Source: Balamuthia mandrillaris (Eukaryota; Discosea; Longamoebia; Balamuthiidae). From it: DNA of 52,055 nucleotides. The position numbers and the translations under genes are program-made. The stretch lies in NCBI GenBank assembly GCA_031835245.1, contig JAVKOQ010000356.1, forward strand, positions 1 to 52,055, written 5' to 3'. Shown here in pieces: positions 34,703 to 46,204 of this stretch. Each line of letters starts with the position of its first letter. The stretch's first letter is position 1. Under the pieces are notes generated by a model. That model was not told the DNA's origin. It searched no databases and saw only the letters and a program-made list of their open reading frames with translations.

Positions 34703-36507
34703 ATGGAAACAGCTCTTTTCTTTGGAACCGGAGGTAGTGGTGCCTCCTTTCAAGTGGAGGAGGAGGACGACTTTGACTTTGGTTACTTTGCCAAAGCGAA
34801 CACTGCCACCACCGCGCTTTCAGCTTCGCACCAACAACACAGCTATTATTCTCTTCGTGATTCTGATGGGGGTCTGTAATGTTATCTTTTTTTCTGATAC
34901 GTTGTTTATTGTGAGCACAAAGCCAACTCTTTCGTTCGTCTCTTCCAACAACAGATCGAGACGAAAGAGCCCTACCACTCCCAACTCACACGTTGCCTCC
35001 AACGAACCCGCTGCGCTACGAATTTGGCGAAAATGTGGATGACGACTTCGTCGCTACGTTTTTCACAAATGAACCCCAACAGCAACTGCCTACAATACAA
35101 ACGGCTGAGGATGAAGATCAGGACAACGATCGAAGAATGGGAAGACAGCAGCAACCGTGTTTGCCGCTTGCCGAGTGGGAAGAGCCCACGGCAATGTACA
35201 GGCTCCCACGCGAAGAGAGAGACTCTGTTGACCACTGGACCTACTCTTTCACAGAGGGTTTAGCGTTCCTCTCGTCTTCCGCATCACTTGAAGAACAAAG
35301 GAGAGAAGAAGCGAAACAAAAAGAAGCTGAACTTCTATGTCAATTGTTACCTGACGCTAAACAAGAACAACAACTGCAACAAGAAGAAGACAGAACGGCC
35401 AACGACAATGCTGCTTGGCAACAACTGATGCCATTGCTGGTTGTCCCGCAGGTAACCATCAAAGCAGAAGTGGAGGAAGAACTTCAAATTCAAACGAACC
35501 AGTTTTATACACACGAAGAAGAAAAACAACAGATGGAAGGCTTCTTTCAACAGCTTGAAGCGCAGCTACAAGCCGTCACGTTGCAGCCTCCAGAACCTCC
35601 TCTTACCTCTCCGTCTGGAAAGGACATGAACCTTCTTCCTCACTCGGCTTTGCCTACTTCTCATCGACTCGAGATGGACATAGTTCCTTCTTCCACCGAA
35701 TTATTACCACCTTTCTCTGAAACGAAGAAGCGAGCAGGAAACAAGAGAAGCCTAGATGAGGTGCTTACACCAGCAAAAACGGATACACCATTTGCTTCTT
35801 CTCCTCTTCCTTTGATTCAACCAACTCGCCTCAAACGTCAACGCTCATTTCCCCCTCCCTCCACTCCTACCCTCGTCTCTCCTATCTTCAAAGGAGTTCC
35901 TCTTTCTCCTCCTTCGTGTTCGCCTTCTCCCATTAACATCATCAACAATGACAACCATCACGATCATACCACAAACGAGGAAACGAAGCTCGAAGTAAAC
36001 CTGTTGCAAAGAACAAGAGCGTCATCCGGTCGATGGATTCCTGTTCAGCCCAACGATCGTCTTCGTGTCACAAAGGCAGTGGGCAAACGTTTTCGCCTTG
36101 AAGTACGTTGTAACAGAGCTTTTCGTTGGGAGGAGATTGAATGTTCTCTGCTGGACCTCATTCCATACCCGCCTCAACCGGTGGACTTTTGGGTGGATGG
36201 CTCTTCCTCCTCGTCTCCATCGTCTTCTTCAAAGTATCAACATAGTCACCAATTGCAGCAACAACGAGTCGCCCTATTTGGATTGAAAGATGGAATGCTG
36301 ATTCCTACTTCCCCACTGATCCAGGAGGAGGTCCACGCCGGCGAGAAATGGTGGATTGGAGCAGTCGACATTCTTTTGAAGAACGTTGCTTCCTTGTTGC
36401 AGTTTCAAGTGCGAATGTCAGCTGCTTTGTTGGAGATGGTAGAGGCGAGAACTGTCTCGTTCATCACGCACGATAACGGCAAAGATGGAGGAAGACTTTT
36501 GCGCTGA
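34703..36507 (+). CDS. Uncharacterised Gln/Glu-rich protein with a conserved-looking C-terminal domain
   Basis: Two exons (34703-34871 and 34955-36507) join in frame to 573 residues. The ATG at 34703 opens METALFFGTGGSGASF, then an acidic EEEDDFDFGYF patch. The middle is rich in Gln, Glu, Pro and Ser and probably disordered, with basic stretches (ETKKRAGNKR, RLKRQR). The last 170 residues look folded: GRWIPVQPNDRLRVTKAVGK, FRLEVRCNRAFRWEEIECSL, then ALFGLKDGMLIPTSPLIQ and EKWWIGAVDILLKNVASLLQ. The layout of an acidic head, basic patch and beta-rich end would suit a transcription regulator, but that is inference and no family is recognised. Confidence 0.75.
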
Positions 36508-36935
36508 GCAACCCCTTTCTCTTCTTTCTCTTCCCTCTCTTTGTATTTATTTTATTTATTTGTATAAAACGTTACTTTTTTTTCTACATGTAAGATCATA
36601 TCAACACTCCTTCTGCTTCTTCTACTTCTGTCTGTTTGTTCAAGGAAGATCAGCAAGAGAGGGAGCAGGGCCTAGCGTGAAGTGTGAAGAAAGAAAGGGT
36701 GAGAAACGAAGCAAGCAAAAAATCGAAATAAAAAAAATGGAACGATTAGAATGGTTACCGAAATCGCTCTTCTTTGGCTTTTGGTGTTGTCGTGCGAATT
36801 TGCCTTGGTTGCTCACGTCGCCCGAGTTGCCGGTGGCGGACCAGCTTTTCGTTTGGCAGGAGAATCAAAAGTTTTTTTTAGAGAAAGGCGTTTCCACTTT
36901 AGAAAAGAAAAGAAAAAAAAAGTCGGCGAGAGACG
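36508..36935. other. Intergenic DNA
   Basis: T- and A-rich. It is the common 3' flank of two convergent genes. The short open frames here are not convincing. Confidence 0.5.
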
Positions 36936-37193
36936 TTACGTGGTTTTGCCTTTGATGATCTGTGGTTTGGGCGCTGGTTTGCCCATCTCCTCAAACTTGT
37001 TTTTGATGCTTCCGGCGGTTGCAGGTGCTCCTCCCACCTTGATATATGTGTTTGTTTTTTTTTTTTTTTTCGTTTGTTTAGTGTTGATCCACATACCATG
37101 AGGAAGAAAGAAAAAGAAAAGAAAAAGAAAAAGAGAGATGTGAGCAAACAAAAAACGTACTCTAGGTTGATCCTTCCACGGATTGTTCGACAT
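36936..37193 (-). CDS. 44-residue microprotein
   Basis: Two exons, 37193-37161 (11 codons) and 37037-36936, are joined by a GTACGT...AG intron to give 44 residues: MSNNPWKDQPR, then VGGAPATAGSIKNKFEEMGK, then a Pro/Lys tail. Codon use is even, the start context is clean and the intron is canonical, so it is likely real. SIKNKFEEM resembles short amphipathic helices that follow Gly/Ala spacers in actin-binding or scaffold peptides, but I cannot assign a family. Confidence 0.6.
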   Translation of the reverse strand: MSNNPWKDQPRVRFLFAHISLFLFLFFFFLPHGMWINTKQTKKKKKTNTYIKVGGAPATAGSIKNKFEEMGKPAPKPQIIKGKTT

Positions 37194-37383
37194 TGTCTCT
37201 TCGTTTCTCTTTGATTTCACAAAAAATTACAAAACAAAAATTTTGTTATATTATTGGCTGTATTAAATATTTGAATAATCGTACACTGATAAAAAATAAT
37301 TTTAACATTCGATACCTATTCAAAATATCAGAATAATCGGTATGGTGTAATAAATATTACACTTTATATCGCAATGGGGGAAC

Positions 37384-38391
37384 TTATCCAAAGCAAACAG
37401 GGCGGATGAGCTTGATGCGGTCATGGTCTTCATCCATGGCAACGCAAGGCACAAGCTTCTGATCGCCCTCGGGCAACGGGAACTCCCCTTGCAACACCTT
37501 GTTCTTGTACAGCCTCACTTTGCCATCGATAAAGTCCAGCTGAATGCCCACCTTATCGCCCTGGCGGTAGCGTTCCGGCTCTTCGGATAAACGTTTGCCT
37601 GCTGCCCAATAACCTCTCCTCCAGGATCCGTCCGAGTAGCAGTACAAATGGCGTTGCGAGAGGGTGTAGACGGTGCGTTCTTGTGCAAGGGCTGCCACGC
37701 TGGTGGTAAACCCTACCCTCAGCTCCTGGCCCATTCGCACCACCTCAATCTCCCAGCCCACACGTCCTTTGCTGTAGGCTTTGTTGCCAAACACAAAAGT
37801 GATGTCTGGTCTGATGTGTGTGCAACGCGAGAAGCGTTCAGAAGAAGGACAAGAACGAGAACAGCAACCACAGCACAGCACGTTCAGAAGAAGGACAAGG
37901 GGCAGACATAAACAAAAAAGGTTGCAGGGGATCACTCACGTTTCTGGTCGCTTGGAACAAACTAAACCATTGTACACTATCTCGTCAGGAAAGTGGGAGG
38001 TATCCCACGTCCAATGGGCTGCCAGTGCCTCGTCTTGGTAGCAATTGAACCACGAGGAAGACAAGGAAGGTCTCGTGACCTTTTGCTTTTTGGGGGAAGA
38101 GGTGGAGGAGCAGGAAAACAAATGACCAAAGTCGCGCTTGTAAAGGGCCTTCCAAAGGCGTGGATCTTGAGAGGCTTGTCGCCACTGTTTGTTGACCAGG
38201 GCTGCCGTGGTGCAGATGAACCGGGCGTCCAGGAACGAGAGCACTTTGGGAAAGAGGTCGTCGGACTCGAACAATCCGTTCAACGGGGAACAACGAGAGC
38301 CGGCCTTGTCCTTGCCCTTCTTGTCCCGCTTCTTGAGCCTCTTTTGCTTCCTCTGTGCTTTCTTCCGGGTGGTGGTGTGGTCTCCTTCCAT
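37384..38391 (-). CDS. F-box and SPRY-domain protein
   Basis: Two exons (38391-37940 and 37810-37384) give 292 residues. After a Lys/Arg-rich head (KKAQRKQKRLKKRDKKGK) comes an F-box: LFPKVLSFLDARFICTTAAL, then NKQWRQASQDPRLWKALYKR. The second exon is a SPRY/B30.2 domain: GRVGWEIEVVRMGQELRVGF, HLYCYSDGSWRRGYWAAGK, GDKVGIQLDFIDGKVRLYKN, and PCVAMDEDHDRIKL. F-box/SPRY proteins such as FBXO45 recruit substrates to SCF-type ubiquitin ligases through Skp1. The head suggests nuclear placement. The donor is GTGAGT. Confidence 0.88.
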
Positions 38392-38559
38392 GGTTGTCTA
38401 TATATTGTCTTCAATTATTTCCGTTTTACGTCGATAGATTGAATTCGAAAATGAAAAAATCCAAAATTTTCAAAAATATTTCCAAGTTTGGGAAAAGTCG
38501 ATTGTTTGTCGGATGACTAAAAATTATATCGTTACAATAAAAAAAAAAAGAAAGAAGAG

Positions 38560-39523
38560 CTAAAAGGCGACGCCCTTTTCTCTGTCGATGACGTGCTGGT
38601 CGACGCGCATCCAAAAGACTGTCTTCTCTTCCAAGTAATAAGCCACCACCGACTCTGTGGTCTGTTTTGATGTTAAGAAGAAGAAAGATAGATAGAATGA
38701 TAGAATGAAAGAAGCTACTTACAAAGCCAGCACTTTCCAGCATTCCTTTGATCATACCGGCCACAAAGGCAGCACAGTTCATGGATTCATAGTCCTTTGG
38801 CACCGATACGAACTTGTTTACAGTGGCGTCATCGTCCTCCGATGGCGTTATCGTGTCTAGTTTACAAACATAACAACAGGACGAAAAACAATGTCCACAA
38901 GTGAGCCATCAGAAAGAGTTCAAGTATTTGATAGAAATGGTACATTCGTTCTCTTTGGTAGGGAATCTTCCAAGCACAGCAGGTTTGCCAAAGAGAGACT
39001 TCCAAACGTTCTCGCAGATGAACCGAAGGAACTTTTGCAGCTCCGTCTCTCGTTTGAAGTTCTTCTCTCGGTAGCTCACCAACTCCAACACTCGTTCACC
39101 GATTGGATAGCCGATCTCCGCTAGCCTTTGATTTAACAAAACGTGCTCCAGTGTTACAAAGCAGTGAGAGAGAAGAGAGAACGAGAGAACGAGAGAAGCA
39201 GAGGGAGAAAACAAGAGTAGCAAGAGGAGAGTTGCCAGGAAAAGAAGCAGGAGAAGAAAGAACAAAAAACAATAGTGCAGTATATAAGTACTTGTCTTCC
39301 ATTCCATTAACGTCGTTATGCCGAGCGCGGGTGTAAGAAACCAGTTCTGAAAACAAGTAGCCAAAAGCGCTCAGTGTGACCTTTGGCACAAAGGTGGTTA
39401 GAAAGAAGTGGTGAGTTGGAATAAAATTTTTCGGAGCTTTTGACTACACAAACCTCTTTCTTGCCTTTGCTGACGGGACGGTCCAGAATATTATTTTTGC
39501 CGCCGTCATCGGGATGCATCATC
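38560..39523 (-). CDS. TRAPPC5: TRAPP complex subunit TRAPPC5 (Trs31)
   Basis: A multi-exon gene from the ATG at 39523 to the TAG at 38560-38562. TRAPPC5 is a Bet3-family core subunit of the TRAPP tethering complex, a Rab1/Ypt1 exchange factor at the Golgi. Landmarks are ILDRPVSKGKKE and SAFGYLFSELVSYTRAR, then LAEIGYPIGERVLELVSYRE, KRETELQKFLRFICENVWKS, LFGKPA, and the Trs31 block PKDYESMNCAAFVAGMIKG followed by MLESAGF and VAYYLEEKTVFWMRVD. All parts of the family are present, at the usual length of about 190 residues. The start faces that of histone H4, 278 bp away. Confidence 0.9.
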
Positions 39524-39649
39524 TTCGTTCTTTGGGCGCTTTTCTTTCTTTTTTGTATTTGGCTTCTTTGGCCAATTATGTGGCAATGACTCCATTTTCC
39601 GCGGCAAAGTGCCAGATTTTCATCTGCCTGGCACATGGCGGTGTCTCCT

Positions 39650-39721
39650 GATTGGACGATTTTCTACCAATCAGAAAATATTCCATATTTCCATATTTCG
39701 AAGAAGAAAAAAAGTATAAAA
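39650..39721 (+). promoter_or_regulatory. Histone H4 core promoter: CCAAT boxes and TATA box
   Basis: ATTGG (inverted CCAAT) at 39652-39656, CCAATCAG at 39668-39675 and TATAAAAT at 39715-39722 lie 80-150 bp before the H4 start. An E2F-like TTTTCCGCGGCAAA near 39594-39607 lies further up. Positions fit a replication-linked histone promoter; function is inferred. Confidence 0.6.
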
Positions 39722-39753
39722 TGGATTTATCGATAGAGTGAAATAAAAAGTAG

Positions 39754-40137
<384 letters not shown>

Positions 40138-40412
40138 ACAAAAAAACCAACATCAACCGCTTGCTACTCTTTTTTTTTTCCCCCCTTTTGTAACTAGTAC
40201 TTTCTCTCCAAACCAATCGATCAACAACGATTTCTATGGTTGTGAACATCTCGCAACTTTAGTTTTGGCTCAATCAAAAACGGTCTCACTTTTTTTTTTT
40301 CTCGCTCTCACTCTCTCAGAGTTCTGTCTGCATTAACGGTTTAACGGTCTAATCTTCTTGCGTGGCAGTGTGGATCGATCATGTGTGACGATGATGAGTT
40401 TCATTCATTCGT

Positions 40413-41192
40413 TCATGAGTAGGTAAGATGAGTGACCTGAAAGCCATGCTCATGGGCAAGATACCCCGCAATGGCATTCCTGTGACAAAACCGGTGGTCG
40501 CTGCACGCGCACAAGATGGCCACCCCTCCTCCGCTCCCCCCACCGCCACCCGCCTGGCTGCTGCTCGTCGTCGTCGTCATCATCATCTTGACGACCTTGT
40601 CCCTCAGCCGCCGGGTCAACACCTCCCCTCCCTGTTGCAGCAACACCACGTAAGGCACCGGGTGCTCGGGGCCCTCCGGGAACAGCGCCTCCTCCTCCAG
40701 GTCCTTGAAGACGTTGCCCAGCTCCTGGTAGTGCTCGTACTGGATGCCCTGGCGGGGGAGGTGGTCCGCCAGGCCGCTCTGGCTAAAGTCCTTGTTGTAG
40801 CCGCAAAAGGGGCGGATGCGAGCGTCCACCAGGCAGCCGATGTTGCCCTCCTTCAGCAAGCGGATGAAGTCTTGGATGTCCTGAGCGCCGGCATACGTGG
40901 CGGTGTAGATGGTTGGCCCGGTTTGCTGTTGTTGTTGTTGTTGCTCTTGCGTTTGCGAGGAAGCGCTGGTGGCTGCCACGTAGGAGTAATCTTTTCTGAC
41001 TTTGCCCTCCACTTCAGAGGTCGCTGAAGATGAAGGAGCGGCTTTCCCTCTTCCTGCCCCACCTCCACCTCCACCTTTGTTGCCGCCACGCTTTGGGTTG
41101 GACCTGTTGGAAGAAGCAGCAGCAGCGGTAGGCTGACGATAGGTCGGCCGGAACTGCGGCTGCGTTGTGGATGCTTTGGCTCCTCCCCACAT
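40413..41192 (-). CDS. DUF488-family protein
   Basis: A single exon of 259 residues. The first 90 are Gly/Ser/Gln-rich and disordered. From residue about 90 the DUF488 fold is visible: TIYTATYAGAQDIQDFIRLL, NIGCLVDARIRPFCGYNKDF, GIQYEHYQELGNVF and the C-terminal ILCACSDHRFCHRNAIAGYL, whose Cys and CHR residues are the family hallmark. A Gly/Ser/Thr run interrupts the domain before that last block. DUF488 proteins are common in bacteria and rare in eukaryotes; their biochemical role is not settled. The lack of introns, and a base composition richer in GC than the neighbours, fit either old transfer from bacteria or an ordinary intronless gene. Confidence 0.85.
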   Translation of the reverse strand: MWGGAKASTTQPQFRPTYRQPTAAAASSNRSNPKRGGNKGGGGGGAGRGKAAPSSSATSEVEGKVRKDYSYVAATSASSQTQEQQQQQQQTGPTIYTATYAGAQDIQDFIRLLKEGNIGCLVDARIRPFCGYNKDFSQSGLADHLPRQGIQYEHYQELGNVFKDLEEEALFPEGPEHPVPYVVLLQQGGEVLTRRLRDKVVKMMMTTTTSSSQAGGGGGSGGGVAILCACSDHRFCHRNAIAGYLAHEHGFQVTHLTYS

Positions 41193-42064
41193 GTTGTTTG
41201 TTGTTTGTCCTTGTCGTGATGACTAGCTTCTCTCTCTTTCTTTTTTGTCTTCTCTCTCTCTCTCTCTCGTTCTCTTCAGTGAAACAACGTTGGAGCGCGA
41301 AAGGGGCGGCAGTATCGTGTTGGCGTTACCTCTGCCTCGTTCTTTATGCAAGCTTGCCCCGAGAAGGGGTTCACTTGGAGAGAGAGAGAGAGAGAGAGAG
41401 TGCGAGAGAGGAGATCGAAAAGAAGAAGAACGGAAGCATCTCCATTGATGCCTCCCAAGAGGTGTTGGACTCTCATCGTTTCTCCTGCTCCCGGCATTTG
41501 TCCCCTTCTGTCCGGTACCTCTGCGATTCGGGGGCACACCAAGTCTCCCCCTTTATCGTCCAACCATCTAAAATATCCCAAAAGAAAATATTATTTTTCT
41601 TTTGGCCTTGTTCGGACAGATTTTGCATGGGAATGGGTACGCGTTCCTTTCGCACCACCACCCGATATATTGGGGGATTCGCTCACAAACCGGCGAAACG
41701 AGTCGGGACAAATAAAGAAAAAATAGGAAAAGGAACAAAAAGCCTTCTTCGCTTAATTTTTAATTTGTGCGTGTGTTTCGCAGCGTCTCTCTCTTCTGCC
41801 CTTCATTCTTTGTCTCCTGCCTCTCAGCAAAAGATCTAGACAGACTTTGTAGCGCAAGAAGAAGAAGGAAGGAAGGTCGGGCAGATTTTTATTTTTCGTT
41901 TCTTTTTTGGAACCTTCCTCGTTTTCGATTCTTCTTCATCTGCTTCAGTGCTTTTCTTTATATATTTTTTTTTCGGGTCCGTGTGTGTCACTCAGAGTTT
42001 TTTTTTCCTCCTCTTTGCAATCCCATCAAACAGGGGTTGGTTGATTATACATACCTCGAAAGAG
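41193..42064. other. Non-coding 5' region of the Q/G-rich actin-binding gene
   Basis: Contains (CT)n at 41250-41273 and (GA)n at 41381-41402. Short frames are not convincing. It probably holds promoters for both flanking divergent genes and possibly a leader intron. Confidence 0.5.
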
Positions 42065-45000
42065 ATGTGGCCACAACAAGGAGGCTACTACGATCCCTCG
42101 CAGCAGCAGCAGCAAGGAGGCGGTTATCCTCCTCCTCAACTGCAAACCGGTGGCGACTTTTTCGGTGGCGGCTTTGCAGGCATCCCACCGGCCACTGGCG
42201 GGTTGCCCCCCTCTGGTTATGGTGGTGCCTATGGCCCCCCTCCAACGGACCACACTGGTGGTGGTGGTGGTTGGGGCGTCCCTCCACAACACCAACAAGG
42301 AGGAGGCGGTTGGGGTGGACCTCCTGCTGGTGGTGGCTATGATTACAGCCAACAACAGCAAGGAGGAGGATGGGGCACTACACAACAGCAGTACCCCCCT
42401 TCTGGTTATAATCAAGGAGGAGGAAGTGGAATAGGTGGTTGGGGAGGACAGCAGCAAGCACCTCCACCACAACAAGGCGGAGGAAGCGGAATAGGAGGTG
42501 GTAGTGGTTGGGGAGGACACCCACAACAACCTACTCAACAGCAGCAAGGAGGTTGGGGTGGTCAACAACAACAAGGACCACCGCAACAACAGGGAAGCGG
42601 CAGTTGGGGACATCAGCAACAGCAAGTGCCACCACAACAGGGAAGCGGCAGTTGGGGTCATCAACAACAGCAAGGGCCACCTCAACAACAACAGCAGCAG
42701 CAACAAGGACCTCCACTACAACAAGGTGGAGGTAGTTGGGGCCATCAGCAACAACAGCAAGGGCCACCTCAACAACAACAGCCACAACAAGGAGGCGGTT
42801 GGGGAGGACCACAGCAGCAACAAAAGGAACAACCACAACAGCCGCAAGGAGGTCCACAACAAGGAGGAGGCGGTTGGGGGGGTCAACAACCCCAGCATCC
42901 GCAGCAGCAGCAACAACAACCGCAGCAACAACAGCAACCTCCCCAACAACAGCAACCACCTCAGCACACGCAGCAGCAACAACAGCAACCTCCACAACAA
43001 CAAGGACCCGGTGGCTGGAGAGGAGGCCCGCAGCAACCTCCCCAACAACAACAACAACAACCACCACCACCTCAGCATACGCAGCAGCAACAACAGCAAC
43101 CTTCTCAAAAGCCACAGCAAGGAGGTCCCCAGCAAGGATACCCTTCACAACAACAACCGCCACAACAAAGAACGGGAAGTGGTTTTGGAGGACCCGCTCA
43201 ACAACAACCACCAACAGAAGCAGGCAAGACCTTGGCGCCTCCTGTTCGGGGTCCCTTCCCTGCTGGCAGCGGTGGCCCACAAGCTCTTTCTCCTGGAAGA
43301 GGAGGCCCGCAGGCTCTTTCGCCTGGCAGAGGTCCACAAGCTCTTTCGCCAGGTAGAGGAGGTGCCCCCGCCACAATGAAGGGGGAGCTCATCTCAGCGG
43401 CTGGTGCCGGAGACAGCAAACATGCCTATAGCACGGAAGAAACCAGGTCGTTCTCTGAGCACATCAACGATGTTTTGGGTAACGATCCTTACCTGCGTAA
43501 ACACCTTCCCCTGAACCCCAACTCTATGGACTTGTTCGAAAAGGTGGCTACCGATGGTGTCCTTCTCTGGTACATTCTCATCCTTCTTTGTTTTTTTTTT
43601 CTCTCCATCCTTTTGTCGTTCTTCTCTTGTCTAATGTTCATTTTTTTTTCCTGCATTCAAATAGCAAACTTGTGAACGCAGTCAGACCAGGCACCATCCC
43701 AGAAAACAAGATTTGCACCAAGGAAAGCATGAATACCTTCGAAGTTAGTCAGAACCATATCATGGCTATCGAGGGCTGCAAAAAGATCGGCGTGCATGTT
43801 ATTAACATCGGCCCCTCCGACTTGATGAACAAGACACCCCATCTCATCCTCGGTCTCGTGTGGCAGGTCATTAAGATCGGATTGTTGGACCAGATCTCTG
43901 TGGAGAAGCATCCAGAGATGATCGCTTTGATGGAGGAAGGAGAGGATGTGCAGCACTTTGTGAACTTGGCGCCAGAAGAAACCTTGTTGCGTTGGTTCAA
44001 CTATCATTTAAAGAGAGCTGGAAGTCCTAGGCGTGTTACCAACTTCTCCAGTGACATTAGGGTCTTATATCCTCTCTCTCTCTCTCTCTCCTCTTCCTCT
44101 ACTTCATCTTACAATTTTTGTAATTTAGGATTCGGAGAATTATTTGGTATTATTGAACCAGTTGAACCACGATCAGTGCCCGTTGCAGCCTGCCTTGAGC
44201 CAACAGGATCCTCACCAAAGGGCTGAACTCATGTTGCAGAACGCTGATAGGTTGGGCTGTCGTAAATTTGTCGCTCCCGGAGACGTTGTTTCTGTATGTT
44301 TTATACTCTTCGCTTTTCGTCTCTTTTTTCTTTCTTCTTATGGGAAACCAAACAGGGCAACTCGCACTTGAATCTTGCCTTTGTGGCTCACTTGTTCAAC
44401 CAACATGTGGGCATTGAGGACGACCGCGACGCTGAGCGAGCGGCCAGGCTGAAGCACGAGGCCGAGGAAGCGTGGAAGCGAAAGATGGCGGAGGAGGAGG
44501 CCCGACGCAAGTCCCAATGGGAGTCTGAAGAAGCGGAATGGCGCAGGAAAATGGCGGACGAGCAATCCAGGATGAAGGGAGAGTGGGAAAGGGAGGCCGC
44601 CGAGAGAAGGGCTCGTTTGGAGGCTGAGGAGCGAGCGCTCAAGGATCGCCTTAGACAACAAGAGGAAGAGGCCAACAGAAGACTCAGAGAGGAGGAAGCT
44701 GCGAGGAAGAAGAGACTAGAGGATGAGGAGAGGGCCAGAAGAGAGCAATGGCAGCGTGAGGACAGAGAAAGGCAAGAAAGGCAGAGAAAGGAAGCGATGG
44801 ACGCCGAAGCAAGAAGGAGAGCGGAGGAGGAGCAGCGGAGAATCGAGGAGGAGAGAAGGAGATACGAGCAGGACATGCGAAGGAGGCAGCAAGAAGCCGA
44901 AGAGCAGGCCAAGAGACAGTACCAACAGCAAATGGAGATGCAGAGAATAGAGCAGGAGAGACTGCGTCAGCAGCAAGCTTGGGAGGAGGAGCAAATGAGG

Positions 45001-45663
45001 ATACAGAGGATGCAATGGGAGGAAGCGCAGAGAAGAGCTTGGGAGGAGGAACAGAGGCGCATCCAGCAGCAACAGACCGTTGTCACTTCCACCACCGTGA
45101 GCAACGTCATACAGAAGCTTTTCATCACTGGTTCGTATTCTCCTTCATGATCTGCTTCTTCTCCCTTCTCTGCTTCCCTTGCGTTCTTTCTATGTTTACT
45201 TACACATGAGCAGTGGCGGAGGCCAGAAATCTTCGAAGAGCAGACAAATTTGGACTGGGCAAACCAGATCCTTACTGCATCCTTCAGCTCAGGGACCAAA
45301 AGTTCCAAACCCGAAAGGAGAAGTCCACGACCAACCCTGTGTGGCATCAAGAATTTGCTTTGTACGTACTCATTGCTTATCCTCTTGTTGTTTCTTTTTC
45401 GTTATCTCTCTCTCTCTCTCTCTCTCTCTCGCTCTTGAGGCTTATTTTGCATCTACAGTGGCCACTTTGCTCCAAGCGACGAACTGGTCATCTCCCTCTT
45501 TGACCGCGACAAGTTCAGCAAGGACGACTTTTTGGGGCAAGTGGTGCTGCGCCGCAAGGACCTCGTGGAGGGAACCGGAAGGTGGTACCCTCTTCAGGCC
45601 AGACCGGGCATCGGCGACAAGGTTCGTGGCGAGCTCTTCCTGCAAGTGAGGACCGGCTGGTAA
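42065..45663 (+). CDS. Q/G-rich protein with plastin-type actin-binding domain, coiled coil and C2 domain
   Basis: Six exons (42065-43569, 43665-44061, 44129-44293, 44356-45130, 45214-45361, 45459-45663) join in frame to 1064 residues. Residues 1-430 are Gln/Gly/Pro-rich and prion-like (GGGWGGPQQQQ units, then three PQALSPGRG repeats). Residues about 450-780 hold two calponin-homology domains of plastin/fimbrin type: FSEHINDVLGNDPYLRKHLP, DGVLLCKLVNAVRPGTI, LGLVWQVIKIGLLDQI, LLRWFNYHLKRAG, RRVTNFSSDIRDSENYLVLL, LQNADRLGCRKF and HLNLAFVAHLFNQHVGIED. Residues about 785-1010 are a long charged coiled coil (RAARLKHEAEEAWKRKMAEE). The end is a C2 domain: VAEARNLRRADKFGLGKPDP, NPVWHQEFAF and ELVISLFDRDKFSKDDFLG, with Asp ligands for calcium. 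It would cross-link actin at membranes. Classical fimbrin has four CH domains and EF hands instead. Confidence 0.92.
45403..45433 (+). repeat. (CT)n microsatellite in the C2-exon intron
   Basis: On the sense strand, between the GTACGT donor at 45362 and the acceptor at 45458. Confidence 0.9.
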
Positions 45664-45809
45664 AAACAAATGGACGCTCAACAACAACAACAACAAAATG
45701 GAGAAGCGTTCTTGTATCTTTCTTTCCTTCTTCTTTTTGTGTTGGCATGTGAATACAAAAAGAGGGTTGTGGTTTCATTGAGCCATTCTTGCCGGAGGAG
45801 AGCAGTTGA

Positions 45810-45840
<31 letters not shown>

Positions 45841-46204
45841 AATAGTGGTGGAAAGGGAAAAATAGAGTGACAGGGAAGTCACAAGCACGCTGTGGTTGTG
45901 CGGGGGAGTGTTTTCATTTTTGGCGGCATTATCATTTTGGTTGGTTTTTCTGCAGTGAATCAAAAAAAAGGAGTAGTGGAGGGGGATCGATTGATTGATT
46001 GTTTTTTTGATCCACTTCTTTCTGTAAAGAGTGAAACTTTTTTTTTTGAACCTAGAGGTGGAAGAAGTGTGAAGTTACTCTTTTTTTTTTTGATTCGATT
46101 CGATTCGTTTTTTCAAGCCCGAAGAGCATTAATTTTTTTAAAAAAACTGAGCAGTGGGAGCAAAAAATCCAAGAGGCCTCAAGTGGTCTCACTCACACGA
46201 CGCG
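45664..46204. other. Intergenic DNA
   Basis: (GA)n lies at 45811-45834, then T-rich runs near 46040-46095. It should contain the promoter of the ubiquitin-like/RING gene. No gene is seen. Confidence 0.5.

Noticed and set aside
41948-42064. Upstream extension of the actin-binding protein with a hydrophobic head
   Set aside because: The extension is Phe/Leu-rich T-tract sequence; the ATG at 42065 begins the regular Q/G pattern and is the better start.
42498-43379. Alternative plus- and minus-strand frames over the Q/G-rich region
   Set aside because: They are other frames of CAA/CAG-rich DNA. Only the frame leading into the CH domains joins to the following exons.
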